DNA of 35,381 bases from NCBI GenBank assembly GCA_020048155.1, contig JAIFMY010000144.1, positions 1 to 35,381 of the forward strand, read 5' to 3'. A model generated the notes under the pieces. That model was not told where the DNA came from. It worked only from the letters and a program-made list of their open reading frames with translations, and did not search any database. The translations under genes were made by a program, and so were the position numbers. Positions 1-9,730 of this stretch are shown here, one piece after another (positions within the stretch are counted from its first letter, which is position 1; each line of letters starts with the position of its first letter). The stretch is from Bacteroidota bacterium (GTDB lineage Bacteria > Bacteroidota > Bacteroidia > Bacteroidales > DYOH01).

Positions 1-2
1 AT

Positions 3-632
3 TACCAATACTTATTTGATATACCTGTAACGCATGTTGAACCCGACTTTTCGCTCATAAATACTGGCGACAATTTTGGAATTTGGTCACCAGATAGCAT
101 GGAAAATATAGGCTCCGGAGAAAACTATGGTGTTGAACTCACTTTGGAGCGGTTCCTAAGCAACAACTATTATTTCCTTTCTACTATCTCGGTGTATGAG
201 TCTACTTACAAAGGATATAATGGTGTGACCAGAAATACCGCTTTTGCCAACAATTATATTCTGAATGTTTTGGGAGGGTATGAATTTGTTATCACATCTA
301 AATTCTCGATAGCCTTAGATGTGAGGCTTGTATATGCCGGTGGCAAAAGATATGTGCCTATAGATTTGCAAGCTTCTGTAGCAAAAGGTGAAGCGGTGTA
401 CGAATGGTCGGAGGCTTACGAACAACGATACGATGATTATTTCAGAACGGATGCGCGTCTTTCTTTTAAACAACAATTCAGGAAATTGAGTCAGGAATTT
501 GCAGTAGATTTTCAGAACCTCACCAATTATAAAAATGTGTATTCTCAAACATACAATGTCAAAAAGCAGAGTATTGTAACTGATTATCAAACAGGTTTCT
601 ATCCTATGTTTTTATACCGAATTAACTTTTAA
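3..632 (+). CDS. TonB-dependent outer-membrane receptor, C-terminal beta-barrel fragment (5' end outside window)
   Basis: Frame stays open to the window edge (YQYLFDIPVTHVEPDFSLINTGDNFGIWSPDSMENIGSGENYGVELTLERF...). Alternating aromatic beta-strand pattern and terminal ...FLYRINF typical of TonB-dependent receptors. Confidence 0.85.
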   Translation, partial: YQYLFDIPVTHVEPDFSLINTGDNFGIWSPDSMENIGSGENYGVELTLERFLSNNYYFLSTISVYESTYKGYNGVTRNTAFANNYILNVLGGYEFVITSKFSIALDVRLVYAGGKRYVPIDLQASVAKGEAVYEWSEAYEQRYDDYFRTDARLSFKQQFRKLSQEFAVDFQNLTNYKNVYSQTYNVKKQSIVTDYQTGFYPMFLYRINF

Positions 633-663
633 CAAATACTGCCGATTTTATACCAATAATCAG

Positions 664-1713
664 ATGTACAACGAGGACGAAATAAGCAAGCAGTTACGAA
701 ATTTTGGAATTCCAATTGTGGGACTCGGGTTTGCATTACTTCAAGTTTCTTCCTATCAAGGGGGCGCTATTGATTTTCTTATGCATTTTTCAATTGCGAT
801 TATCATTACCTCTGCTTATTGGTTTTCGTGCACCTACATAGTCAAGTATTTATGGAATAAGTATCCCTGGCACTTAGCGCCACGTAAGCATCTGATAATT
901 GAAGTTCTTGCCATTAATATGGCAGTTGCACTGGTGTCTGTTCTCAATTTTATTGCATACTACTTTGCCCCTCAGGCGCATAAGCAAGATGAGGATATAG
1001 CTTGGCAAATAGTTATTGTCGTGCTGCTTAGTTATTTTCTTACTGCATTGCACGAAGCAATTTTCTTCCTTGGGCAATGGAGGGTTCATTTCCAGAAGTC
1101 ACAGATACTAGAGCAGTCTAATGTGCAGGCACAATATGAGAATCTTAAAAACCAGCTTAATCCACATTTCCTTTTCAATAGTTTAAACACATTGCTAAGC
1201 ATATCGGAAGGAAACCCAAATGCCGAAAAGTATATTTTGCATTTAGCCGATGTAATCAGATATGGTTTAAACCCCTCAAGAAAAGAAGTTGCATTGCTTA
1301 CTGATGAATTGGATGTGGTGAATAAATTCTTTTACCTGCAACAAATGCGATTCAAAGAAAGTATTTCCCTGGAAATTGAATGGAATAACTCAATTCATCA
1401 AAATGTTTACTTACCACCTCTAAGCCTACAAATGCTGATTGAAAACTGTATAAAGCACAATGTCTTTTCAGTAGATAAGCCTTTGAAAATACGTCTGTAC
1501 TTATCACAAGCCGGGTACTTGGCTGTGGAAAATAATTTGCAAAAACGCCCAAATAGCGCTGGTACCGGGCATGGACTTCACAATATAACTGAAAGATACA
1601 AGTTCTTATCTTCCCTTCCAGTACATATAAGCCAGACTGATACCAGTTTTTGTGTTGAGATACCTCTTTTACATATCTATAAAAATAATGATGGGTCTCT
1701 TGTTTTTACCTAA
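664..1713 (+). CDS. LytS/YehU-type sensor histidine kinase (His_kinase family)
   Basis: N-terminal TM segments; QLNPHFLFNSLNTLLSIS phospho-His motif; LIENCIKHNV N box; GTGHGLHNITERY G box. Confidence 0.93.
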   Translation: MYNEDEISKQLRNFGIPIVGLGFALLQVSSYQGGAIDFLMHFSIAIIITSAYWFSCTYIVKYLWNKYPWHLAPRKHLIIEVLAINMAVALVSVLNFIAYYFAPQAHKQDEDIAWQIVIVVLLSYFLTALHEAIFFLGQWRVHFQKSQILEQSNVQAQYENLKNQLNPHFLFNSLNTLLSISEGNPNAEKYILHLADVIRYGLNPSRKEVALLTDELDVVNKFFYLQQMRFKESISLEIEWNNSIHQNVYLPPLSLQMLIENCIKHNVFSVDKPLKIRLYLSQAGYLAVENNLQKRPNSAGTGHGLHNITERYKFLSSLPVHISQTDTSFCVEIPLLHIYKNNDGSLVFT

Positions 1714-1788
1714 ATGTCTGAACGTATGATTCAACCTGAAACATAGCCCGAAATTGAAATCTGATTTGAAAATTCTAATATTATACTC

Positions 1789-2553
1789 ATGCTTAGTGTA
1801 TTAATAGTTGAAGATGAATACGAAGCAGCTCAACGCTTGCACAGAATGCTTATGAAATGGGAGCCAAATACCAGAGTAATTGGAATAGCTGATAGTATTG
1901 AGAAATCAGTTGCAATTCTGAAATCCGGCAATACTCCGGACCTCATACTTCTTGATATTCATATCGCTGATGGTATAAGTTTCGAGATATTTGAACAGGT
2001 AGATGTATCGTGCTCGGTAATATTAACCACGGCGTACGACGAATATTGGCAAAAGTCTTTTGAACTAAATAGTATAGACTATCTCTTGAAGCCTATATCT
2101 GAAGATCGACTTTTTAAGAGTTTGAATAAATTTCGGAAATTATTTGAAATACAGGCTAATAGAATAGTGGACTCGCATTGGCTTAGAAGCATGAATTCGC
2201 CTAAAACCAGATATAGAATTCGATTTTTGGTGGATATGGGGCCAGCAATTGGAATGATTGCTGTGGAGCAGATTGCGTATTTTCTGGCAAAAGAAAAATT
2301 AATAGAAATTCATACTTTTGATGGTAACCACTACCAGATTAAGACTTCCTTAGACCAGTTGGAAGAAGAACTGGAACCACGTACTTTCTTTAGAGCCAAC
2401 AGGCAGGTTTTAGTTGCGGCTCGGTCAATTGTAAAATTGCACCAATATTTCAACTACAAAGTAAAACTTGAATTAAATCCCAAAACAGATACTGAAATAG
2501 TGATTTCACGGCAGAACGTAACCGCTTTCAAAGAATGGCTTAGTTTAAACTGA
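1789..2553 (+). CDS. LytTR-family response regulator (receiver + LytTR DNA-binding domain)
   Basis: Receiver LIVEDE...LILLDIHIADG...; C-terminal LytTR pattern (IAYFLAKEKLIEIHTFDGNHYQIKTSLDQLEEEL...FFRANRQVLV). Confidence 0.93.
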   Translation: MLSVLIVEDEYEAAQRLHRMLMKWEPNTRVIGIADSIEKSVAILKSGNTPDLILLDIHIADGISFEIFEQVDVSCSVILTTAYDEYWQKSFELNSIDYLLKPISEDRLFKSLNKFRKLFEIQANRIVDSHWLRSMNSPKTRYRIRFLVDMGPAIGMIAVEQIAYFLAKEKLIEIHTFDGNHYQIKTSLDQLEEELEPRTFFRANRQVLVAARSIVKLHQYFNYKVKLELNPKTDTEIVISRQNVTAFKEWLSLN

Positions 2554-2694
2554 GATGCGAGAAATGAGGCACAGAAATATGAACCATTGAGTATTGCTAA
2601 AAAGGCAACTGGAAACCCTAATACCTGTTCTACAGATTTTGGGGTGAGACAAGTATAAAATAGCTTGCTGAATGGCCTTTTCAAAATATTCAGA

Positions 2695-2728
2695 AACATT
2701 GTCAAAGTTTTGAGACTCTGACAATGTT
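2695..2728. terminator. Hairpin between convergent genes (LytTR regulator and pyrI)
   Basis: Perfect 10-bp inverted repeat AACATTGTCA (2695-2704) / TGACAATGTT (2719-2728), 14-nt loop, between two convergent gene ends. No strong U-tract. Confidence 0.5.
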
Positions 2729-2750
2729 CATTATAAAACAAATCCTTCGA

Positions 2751-3218
2751 TTAGTCCACTATTATTTTCAGGTGATCCTGGTCAGTAATTTTCTCGCAAT
2801 AGTGGCACTTGAGCGAAATGCTCCCATTGGTCTGAAATACTGTAAATTTGGTTGTAATTTCCTCATTGTTGGTGATGCATTTAGGGTTTACGCATTTGGC
2901 CAGTCCCACTACTTGAGCAGGTACTTTTACTACCCGTTTTTCGGTTACTATATAGTCGTTTATGATGTTGAGCTTTGCGTTGGGGGCAATGAGGGCAATT
3001 TTATTGGTTTCTGTTTCTTCAAACTGTTTGCCAGTGATTTTGATGATGGCTTTCTTACCCAATTTGTCGCTGCTTAGGTTGGTACCAAAAGTTATTTGGT
3101 TTTCAATTTTATCAAGACCAAGTATTTTAATAACCTTAAACAATTGTTGAGCAGGTATATGGTCTATTACAGTGCCGTTTTCAATGGCATTTACTTGTAA
3201 TGTATGTTCGTTTTTCAT
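2751..3218 (-). CDS. pyrI: Aspartate carbamoyltransferase regulatory chain
   Basis: MKNEHTLQVNAIENGTVIDHIPAQ...; zinc-binding CVNPKCI...LKCHYCEK. ATG at 3218 preferred over the TTG at 3230 used in the ORF track. Confidence 0.95.
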   Translation of the reverse strand: MKNEHTLQVNAIENGTVIDHIPAQQLFKVIKILGLDKIENQITFGTNLSSDKLGKKAIIKITGKQFEETETNKIALIAPNAKLNIINDYIVTEKRVVKVPAQVVGLAKCVNPKCITNNEEITTKFTVFQTNGSISLKCHYCEKITDQDHLKIIVD

Positions 3219-3243
3219 GATCGGATACAATTTTTTATAAAAA

Positions 3244-4164
3244 TTATTTTACTAAATGATCTACGCCAAGTATGGTGGCAATGATAGCCTGACGGGCAAA
3301 AACCCCGTTGAGTGCCTGCTCAAAGTAATAGGCTCGTGGGTCATTGTCAACCTCAATATGTATTTCGTTTACCCTGGGTAGTGGATGCAGAATACGCATG
3401 CTTGGCTTGGTGCTTTGCAACATGTTGCTGCGCAACACGTAGGTGTCCTTGGTCTTTTCGTACTCTATTGGGTCAGAGAAACGTTCTCGTTGAACGCGTG
3501 TCATATATATAATGTCGGCACTATCCACTTTTTTATTAAACTCTGCGCTTTCTGTAAAATGAATATTCTTCTCTTTAAGATAAATTTTGTATTCGTCGGG
3601 CATTTGCAGTTTTGGGTGCGATATAAAATGGAATCGTGTATCGAACATGGCCATGGCCATAAGCAGAGAGTGCACGGTACGTCCGTATTTCAGATCGCCT
3701 ACAAGAGCAATTTCAAGTCCATCGAGGGTTCCTTGAGTTTTGTAGATAGAGTAAAGGTCGAGCATGGTTTGGGTAGGGTGCTGGTTTGCGCCATCGCCTG
3801 CATTTACAACAGGTACCGTAGAAACCTCACTAGCAAATTTGGCACTCCCTTCTAGTGGGTGGCGCATTACTATAAGGTCTGAATAGTTGGTTACTGTACG
3901 AATGGTATCGCGCAGGGTTTCGCCTTTGGTAACACTGGAAGAGTTTGAATCTGAAAAACCGATGATGCCGCCCCCCATGCGTTGCACCGCACTTTCGAAA
4001 CTTAGCCGGGTACGGGTTGAGGGTTCGAAAAATAGAGAGGCAATTACTCTTCCGCTAAGTAAATTGCTCACCGGGTTATTTTCAAATTTCCGGGCCAAAT
4101 CAAGCAAATAAAGAATTTCTTGTTTGCTGTAATCTGTAATTGAAACTAAACTTCTGTTTTTCAT
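3244..4164 (-). CDS. pyrB: Aspartate carbamoyltransferase catalytic chain
   Basis: SLVSITDYSKQEILYLLDLA; FFEPSTRTRLSFESAVQRMGG; MRHPLEGSA; HPLPRVNEI. Start MKNRSLV at 4164 favoured. Confidence 0.96.
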   Translation of the reverse strand: MKNRSLVSITDYSKQEILYLLDLARKFENNPVSNLLSGRVIASLFFEPSTRTRLSFESAVQRMGGGIIGFSDSNSSSVTKGETLRDTIRTVTNYSDLIVMRHPLEGSAKFASEVSTVPVVNAGDGANQHPTQTMLDLYSIYKTQGTLDGLEIALVGDLKYGRTVHSLLMAMAMFDTRFHFISHPKLQMPDEYKIYLKEKNIHFTESAEFNKKVDSADIIYMTRVQRERFSDPIEYEKTKDTYVLRSNMLQSTKPSMRILHPLPRVNEIHIEVDNDPRAYYFEQALNGVFARQAIIATILGVDHLVK

Positions 4165-4226
4165 TCGCTTATATATAATATTTAAAGTTAATTGCCGGGC
4201 CATAAAACAGAAAACCCTCGGAATAA

Positions 4227-4598
4227 TTAAATCCCGAGAGCTTTCTTTAAATGTTCTGTTCTGAAAGGCTTACTTATAAAACCGTCCATACCTGCGTCCA
4301 GGTATTCCTCTTCTCTATCGTCGTACACATTGGCAGTGAGGGCATATATCCTTACTTTAGATTCGACGTTATTGTCGGTTTCATATTTCCTGATGGCTTT
4401 GGTAGCTGTAATTCCATCCATCACAGGCATCTGAATGTCCATAAGTATTACGTCATACTTTTTGGCTGCATTCATATCTACTGCAATTTTACCATTGTCT
4501 GCCAAGTCCGGCACTACACCCAGTTTTTCCAGAGTAAGTATTGCAACTTTCTGGTTTATAAAATCGTCCTCGGCCAGCAGTACCTGAATGTTATCCAT
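4227..4598 (-). CDS. Stand-alone (CheY-like) response regulator receiver protein
   Basis: VLLAEDD...YDVILMDIQMPVMDG...ALTAN...FISKPF; whole ORF is a single receiver domain. Confidence 0.93.
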   Translation of the reverse strand: MDNIQVLLAEDDFINQKVAILTLEKLGVVPDLADNGKIAVDMNAAKKYDVILMDIQMPVMDGITATKAIRKYETDNNVESKVRIYALTANVYDDREEEYLDAGMDGFISKPFRTEHLKKALGI

Positions 4599-4632
4599 AT
4601 TACTTTTTTTATAAATGTAATAATTTATGATG

Positions 4633-4640
4633 CAAATTTA
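4633..4640 (-). promoter_or_regulatory. Candidate Bacteroidota -7-type element upstream of receiver-pyrB-pyrI
   Basis: CAAATTTA on + is TAAATTTG on -, matching TAnnTTTG about 35 nt upstream of the receiver ATG. Nearest TTG-type -33 lies about 25 nt away, slightly outside the usual spacing. Confidence 0.35.
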
Positions 4641-4650
4641 ATATGAAACT

Positions 4651-5565
4651 TTATAATTTATTGAACAAAGATGCATAAAGATAAAACATTGAGAAAATAT
4701 CTATTTTATGACATTGCTCCACAGGTCCATGTATATTGTTCACCGGCATACCTACATAGCACCAGTTGAAGGGGTAACCTGTACGAGCCAACGTTTTACC
4801 ATCGGTGCTTCCCAGGTTTTCGATTTCGATTTGATAATGTGATTGAGATTTTTTTGCTATTTCCACTATTTTATCAAAAAATGGTTTTCTGGGTATGGCA
4901 GTATCGGCACGCGAAATAATAGCGCCTTGCCCCATGTGAATGCCAGTACTCACCCAACTTACATCAGCTATTAAAAATTGAGCCACTGTATATTCCAGAA
5001 AGATTTGTGTGCAAAGGTATCCTGCATTGCTTTGGTTTATTTCCTCGCCGGTGGTGAAAACTATAATTCCGTCTTCCATGATTTCTGCCATGCGCAGAGC
5101 CAGCCAGATGCCCAGCCTATTGTCGAGATTATTTGCTTGTATGGTCTCTCCATCGTCTGCAAAATAATGTCGAAAAGTAAGTGATGTGCCCGGTTCTATG
5201 GGGCGAAAAGCTGTGTAAGCAAGGTTGTATTGTGGATGGCGGGTAGAGAGTGTTGCATCTATTTTTCCATGTCGGTCGTATCCTGTAAGTTTAGCGGCTT
5301 CTATTGTTGCCGGACTACCCAATGTAATGAGCTCGTGGTTGTAGCGAACCATAAACCCTACAGTATCCATATGCACCAGCATGGCTGTTCGTGGTTTCCC
5401 AAATACCCAAACCATGCTATCATTCAGCATTCCTGCTTTGTACGAACGGGGTTTTTGTTTCCATGTATAGCCATATTGAGTAAGGTATCCATTGAGGTAA
5501 TTGTACATATGATACTCTTCGCCTGATGGCGATGCTACTCTGCATAAGTTTTTGAGTAGTTCCAT
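4651..5565 (-). CDS. M42-like metallo-aminopeptidase
   Basis: VASPSGEE; LVHMDTVGFMV; NNLDNRLGIW; TTGEEINQSNAGYL; ADVSW; C-terminal NNIHGPVEQCHKIDI, i.e. a full set of putative metal ligands. ATG at 5565; the ORF-track start 5571 is TTG. Confidence 0.85.
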   Translation of the reverse strand: MELLKNLCRVASPSGEEYHMYNYLNGYLTQYGYTWKQKPRSYKAGMLNDSMVWVFGKPRTAMLVHMDTVGFMVRYNHELITLGSPATIEAAKLTGYDRHGKIDATLSTRHPQYNLAYTAFRPIEPGTSLTFRHYFADDGETIQANNLDNRLGIWLALRMAEIMEDGIIVFTTGEEINQSNAGYLCTQIFLEYTVAQFLIADVSWVSTGIHMGQGAIISRADTAIPRKPFFDKIVEIAKKSQSHYQIEIENLGSTDGKTLARTGYPFNWCYVGMPVNNIHGPVEQCHKIDIFSMFYLYASLFNKL

Positions 5566-5567
5566 AT

Positions 5568-6176
5568 TCAATCCTCCAATATAGTGACCTTGCGAGTGGC
5601 TTCAAACTTGGCTAGCACCATAGCGGCTCTACTGCGCGGCACCGCTACATGCAACATGCACTGCGAGTCGGATGTTTGGCTGGTGATACGGGCGTTTTCG
5701 GCCTTTACTATGCGCATGATTTCGTTGGTATGCACATATTCGTACTTTATGCAAAAATGCAATTCAATCACACGTTCTACTATCACTGCATTTTCAATGG
5801 CTTCTTTAGCTGCGGTTTTGTAAGCATGTATAAGCCCGGGCACACCTAGTTTCGTGCCACCAAAATATCTAACAACCACTACCAATACCTGTGTAAGGTT
5901 ATACGAGCGTATTTGACCCAATACTGGTGGCCCCGATGAGTTTGAAGGTTCCCCATCATCAGAGCTTTTCATGGTATTCCCATCTGCACCAAGCCTGTAT
6001 GCATATACATGGTGGCGGGCATCGAAATACTGTTTTCTCAGATCTTTTTGAATATTTTGTATCTGGGATTCATTTTCAGCCGGATATATAAATGAAAGAA
6101 ATTTGCTGCCTTTGTCTTTAAACTCTCCCTTGGCAGGTTCCTTTATGGTCAGATATATATCGTTGTTGCTTGTCAT
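5568..6176 (-). CDS. YigZ/IMPACT family protein
   Basis: KGEFKDKGSKFLSFIYP; DARHHVYAYRLG; SSDDGEPSNSSGPPVLGQI; VVRYFGGTKLGVPGLIHAY. Confidence 0.95.
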   Translation of the reverse strand: MTSNNDIYLTIKEPAKGEFKDKGSKFLSFIYPAENESQIQNIQKDLRKQYFDARHHVYAYRLGADGNTMKSSDDGEPSNSSGPPVLGQIRSYNLTQVLVVVVRYFGGTKLGVPGLIHAYKTAAKEAIENAVIVERVIELHFCIKYEYVHTNEIMRIVKAENARITSQTSDSQCMLHVAVPRSRAAMVLAKFEATRKVTILED

Positions 6177-6180
6177 TTCG

Positions 6181-7044
6181 TCATCTGCTTATCATAAGTA
6201 TTGCAATGGCACTGATTGATGTGGCAACTCCCCATTTGTTGGTAGTGGTAAGATGCTCGCGAAAAAGCAGCATGCCAACCACAAGGCTGAAAAGCATAAC
6301 TCCAATATTATTCAATCCAAAAATTATTGAATCATCGAAAGGTTTGTCTTTGAGAGCTGAAACCAAAAAATAGAAGGAGCCATAATTTACTAAACCCAAT
6401 GTCATACCGGCCAAAATACTTTTCCAGTGAAACAACTGCTTTCTGTATTTAGAAACAAATATAAGCAAAAGTATGCCTACTGCAGCAGCATTTGCAAAAA
6501 GCAAGATTGAAAATGATGGCATATTGACTGCGTTAATGACTTCGCGCTGAGCAAACTCTATGGTAGAGTCTACAAGCCCTGCACCAAGGAATATGAAAAT
6601 GGGTAAGATAAATGTACGATTCGATTCTAAATTTCGTTCAGTTTTGTAGGATGTTAGCACTAGTCCAAGTATTGCCAACAATATCCCCAGTACTTTCAGC
6701 CAGGTTACTTCTTCGTCGTAATGAAATATGGCAAGCATAATGGGCACAATGACGGACATTTTGCTGGCAACTGCTGTTTTGCTCATACCGGCTTTCTGCG
6801 AAGAGTAGGCAATAAGCATGAATACCAAAATAAAAATTATCCCTAAAAATACTGAGACTCCTATTCCAAAACCAGATAGCCCGTTGAACGGATTGTGCTC
6901 TTCGGTAAATATAAACCCTATGATGGCCGCCACAATGTAATTGTATACCAGTACAGGAAACGCTTTGATTGAAAATTTTTCGGACAATTTAAAAATAACA
7001 AAAATAAGTCCTGATGCTAAAATGCTAAATATTAGATATATCAT
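6181..7044 (-). CDS. EamA/DMT-family transporter
   Basis: About ten hydrophobic helices in two repeated halves; FREHLTTTNKWGVATSISAIAILMI C-terminus typical of EamA proteins. Confidence 0.8.
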   Translation of the reverse strand: MIYLIFSILASGLIFVIFKLSEKFSIKAFPVLVYNYIVAAIIGFIFTEEHNPFNGLSGFGIGVSVFLGIIFILVFMLIAYSSQKAGMSKTAVASKMSVIVPIMLAIFHYDEEVTWLKVLGILLAILGLVLTSYKTERNLESNRTFILPIFIFLGAGLVDSTIEFAQREVINAVNMPSFSILLFANAAAVGILLLIFVSKYRKQLFHWKSILAGMTLGLVNYGSFYFLVSALKDKPFDDSIIFGLNNIGVMLFSLVVGMLLFREHLTTTNKWGVATSISAIAILMISR

Positions 7045-7185
7045 AATTCATTTTGAAATTAATTTAGTAATGCATGCCTTTCTTTGCATACAATGTTTGT
7101 CCAAAAAAAATAGGATTCAAAATTATTAAAATAAGTAAGTATTATTGGATTTATTTTTAAATTGCTCCAGCCAAAATCATTTGAA

Positions 7186-9120
7186 ATGCGCTTGTACATA
7201 AAATTGATAATTGTAGTTTTGGGATTTTTCAATTTAGAGCTTTCCATGCTATATGGGCAGTCTTTGAATACAGATAGCCTTGAACTGATTGTAAGCAAGC
7301 AAAGGGGTATTGAAAAATTGAAAACCCTTCAAAACTTGGCTAACTACTATGTAGACAATGCACCCGAGAAAGCCATTATATTTGCCAAAGAGGCATTAAC
7401 AATTGCCGAATCACTTGATAGTCTGTATTATAATGATCTGACTTACCAATTATTGGGTGAAGCATTTTTCTATCAGGATGATACAGCCAATGCTGGATAC
7501 TATTTCAGAAATTTACTTGAGCTCAGAATAAAAGAAGGCGACAAACTCAAAATTGGGAATGCCTATAATAATTTGGGAATATTGGCTCGTAGCTCATCGC
7601 AGTATGATGTAGCTTTGGTTTATTACAACAAAGCTCTGAATTTGAAATCTGAATTGAAAGACAGTTTCAGCATAAGTAGCACCCTAAACAATATTGGTGT
7701 TGTGTATGAGTATCAAGGAAAATATAAGGATGCATTCAAAAGTTATGAAGCTGCCCTCGAAATGGCGATTAAAATTGGCGATATAGAAGGTGTAGCCACA
7801 GGACACTTAAATATAGGTGCGCTTTACCGAATGGATGGTGATTACATAAACGCCCTCCTCAGGCTTAATAAATGCCTGGATATTGTAGATACTGTGGATT
7901 TGGGAATTATAAAGGAAATGGCCTTTGAGCAAAAATATTTGTTGTACAAAAGTATTGGCGACCATAAACAAGCACTACATTATCACGAAAAATATTACGA
8001 ATTGTTAAGTAATCGAATCACCGAAACCGGTAAAAAGAATATCGCCGAATTGGAAATAAAATATCAGTCTGCTAAAAAGCAAACTAAGATCGAACTGCTT
8101 AACGCGCAAAAGGAATCGCAGCAAATTATTATTTTTCTCATGATGTTTGGAGTGCTAGCCACTGGCGTTTTTATGATAGTTCTCATCAGGCAGATACGGG
8201 CCAAAAAGTTGGCCAATCAGTTGCTTAGTCTACAGAACGCCGAAATATTGCAGCAAAAAGAAGAAATTGAAGCCCAACGCGATGAGATACAAGAGAAAAG
8301 CCATATCATAGAAGCACAACGAGACGAAGTATATGCTCAAAGGGATATGATTGCAAAACAAAATCAGGATATGATGGATAGCATTGTGTATGCCCGCAGA
8401 ATTCAAACAGCTCTTTTCCCGCCTACTGATATTCTTCATTTTGGTTTTGTTGACTATTTTATTCTGAATATGCCCCGTGATATAGTAAGTGGCGATTTTT
8501 ATTGGTTTTTCCGGAAAGAAAACAGGATTTTTGCCTCTGTTGGCGATTGTACCGGACATGGTGTACCGGGGGCTTTTATGAGTGTTTTGTCTATTACTAT
8601 TCTAAATGAATTGGCAGCTAGTGATTTAGGATTTATGCCCAATGAAATGCTTGGTGTTTTGCGCAGTCGTATTGTACAGGCTTTGCACCAAAGTGGAAAA
8701 GAAAAGGAAGCAAGAGATGGGCTTGAAATGGCCTTGGTTATGCTAGATTTAAATGATAATGCATTGTATTTTGCAGGTTCGTACAATCCGCTTATTCTGG
8801 TGCGCAACCAAGAAATTACCGAATTGACTGCAGATCGCATTAGTATTGGTATTTCAAATAAAATGAATGAATCCTTTAGCCTTCAGCAGTTTGCATTGCA
8901 AAAAGGCGATATTATGTACCTTTTTTCCGATGGGTATGCAGACCAGTTTGGCAGTGAATCGGGACGGAAATATCTGATCAAAAATTTTAAAGATTTGTTG
9001 GTCGAAATTAGTCAGCTCCCCATGGCTTTGCAAAAAAGCAGCCTGATAGATATACATCAAAAGTGGCGTGGGAATTTGCACCAGATTGATGATATTATGG
9101 TACTAGGACTGAAAGTTTGA
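7186..9120 (+). CDS. TPR-repeat protein with coiled coil and C-terminal SpoIIE/PP2C-type serine phosphatase domain
   Basis: TPR-like repeats (GNAYNNLGILARSSSQYDVALVYYNKALNL..., STLNNIGVVYEYQGKYKDAFKSYEAALEM), TM helix, coiled coil, then ARRIQTALFP...MPRDIVSGDFYWF...VGDCTGHGVPGAFMSVLS...YLFSDGYADQFG. ATG at 7186; ORF-track start is TTG. Confidence 0.93.
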   Translation: MRLYIKLIIVVLGFFNLELSMLYGQSLNTDSLELIVSKQRGIEKLKTLQNLANYYVDNAPEKAIIFAKEALTIAESLDSLYYNDLTYQLLGEAFFYQDDTANAGYYFRNLLELRIKEGDKLKIGNAYNNLGILARSSSQYDVALVYYNKALNLKSELKDSFSISSTLNNIGVVYEYQGKYKDAFKSYEAALEMAIKIGDIEGVATGHLNIGALYRMDGDYINALLRLNKCLDIVDTVDLGIIKEMAFEQKYLLYKSIGDHKQALHYHEKYYELLSNRITETGKKNIAELEIKYQSAKKQTKIELLNAQKESQQIIIFLMMFGVLATGVFMIVLIRQIRAKKLANQLLSLQNAEILQQKEEIEAQRDEIQEKSHIIEAQRDEVYAQRDMIAKQNQDMMDSIVYARRIQTALFPPTDILHFGFVDYFILNMPRDIVSGDFYWFFRKENRIFASVGDCTGHGVPGAFMSVLSITILNELAASDLGFMPNEMLGVLRSRIVQALHQSGKEKEARDGLEMALVMLDLNDNALYFAGSYNPLILVRNQEITELTADRISIGISNKMNESFSLQQFALQKGDIMYLFSDGYADQFGSESGRKYLIKNFKDLLVEISQLPMALQKSSLIDIHQKWRGNLHQIDDIMVLGLKV

Positions 9121-9133
9121 GTTTCCGTATTTT

Positions 9134-9649
9134 TTACCATTCATACAAATATTTTTTCATATAGTTGAGTACATCGTTTTCGGTGTGTGGCACATGTGTT
9201 TCGGTAGATAGAAATTTGCCTAACTCCTCAATAGGGCGTTTCCGCTGGAGCCAGTCGCCATTTTTTATTTTTACAGGCTCACTTCTTCGTTTGTAAAAAA
9301 ATGCCCATTGTGCGTTTTTTATGTCAAACACGGTATTTTGATCAGAATCGAAAGGAAAAATCTGTATCATGTCCAAATCATACGATTTCGGAAATTCGCC
9401 CGATTTACTTTCCAGATGGTTAATACGTTGCAGGCATGCATAGTCTACATAATACAGCTCACCCAGGGTGGCTGCCTTTCCTGCCTCAATATCAATAAAT
9501 GCATTTCCGTTTTCGCTCATCATAAGCTGCCCTTGGCAATAATAAAAACCTTTCATCAGCGAACCGTCCATATAATAAGCCAGTTCGCCACCTTTGCGCA
9601 GGGTTCCAAATACCCATACAGGAATAATAGTATTTGTAAGATTATTCAT
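9134..9649 (-). CDS. Gamma-glutamylcyclotransferase-like (GGCT/AIG2 fold) protein
   Basis: VWVFGTLRKGGELAYYM...GELYYVDYACLQRINHLE resembles the GGCT YGTL(R/K) and ...LDxxE motifs. Confidence 0.75.
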   Translation of the reverse strand: MNNLTNTIIPVWVFGTLRKGGELAYYMDGSLMKGFYYCQGQLMMSENGNAFIDIEAGKAATLGELYYVDYACLQRINHLESKSGEFPKSYDLDMIQIFPFDSDQNTVFDIKNAQWAFFYKRRSEPVKIKNGDWLQRKRPIEELGKFLSTETHVPHTENDVLNYMKKYLYEW

Positions 9650-9730
9650 AAAGTTTATATTTGAGGTGAATTTGTGTTTAAAGTTCGTGGATTATTTTCA
9701 CTCATTCAAATTTAATAAAAAAATATCGCC

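Noticed and set aside
2724-3077. 117-aa + strand ORF over pyrI
   Set aside because: Antisense to pyrI including its zinc-binding Cys region.
3385-3855. 156-aa + strand ORF inside pyrB
   Set aside because: Fully antisense to a clearly identified pyrB; Cys/His/Phe-rich composition typical of spurious reverse-strand frames.
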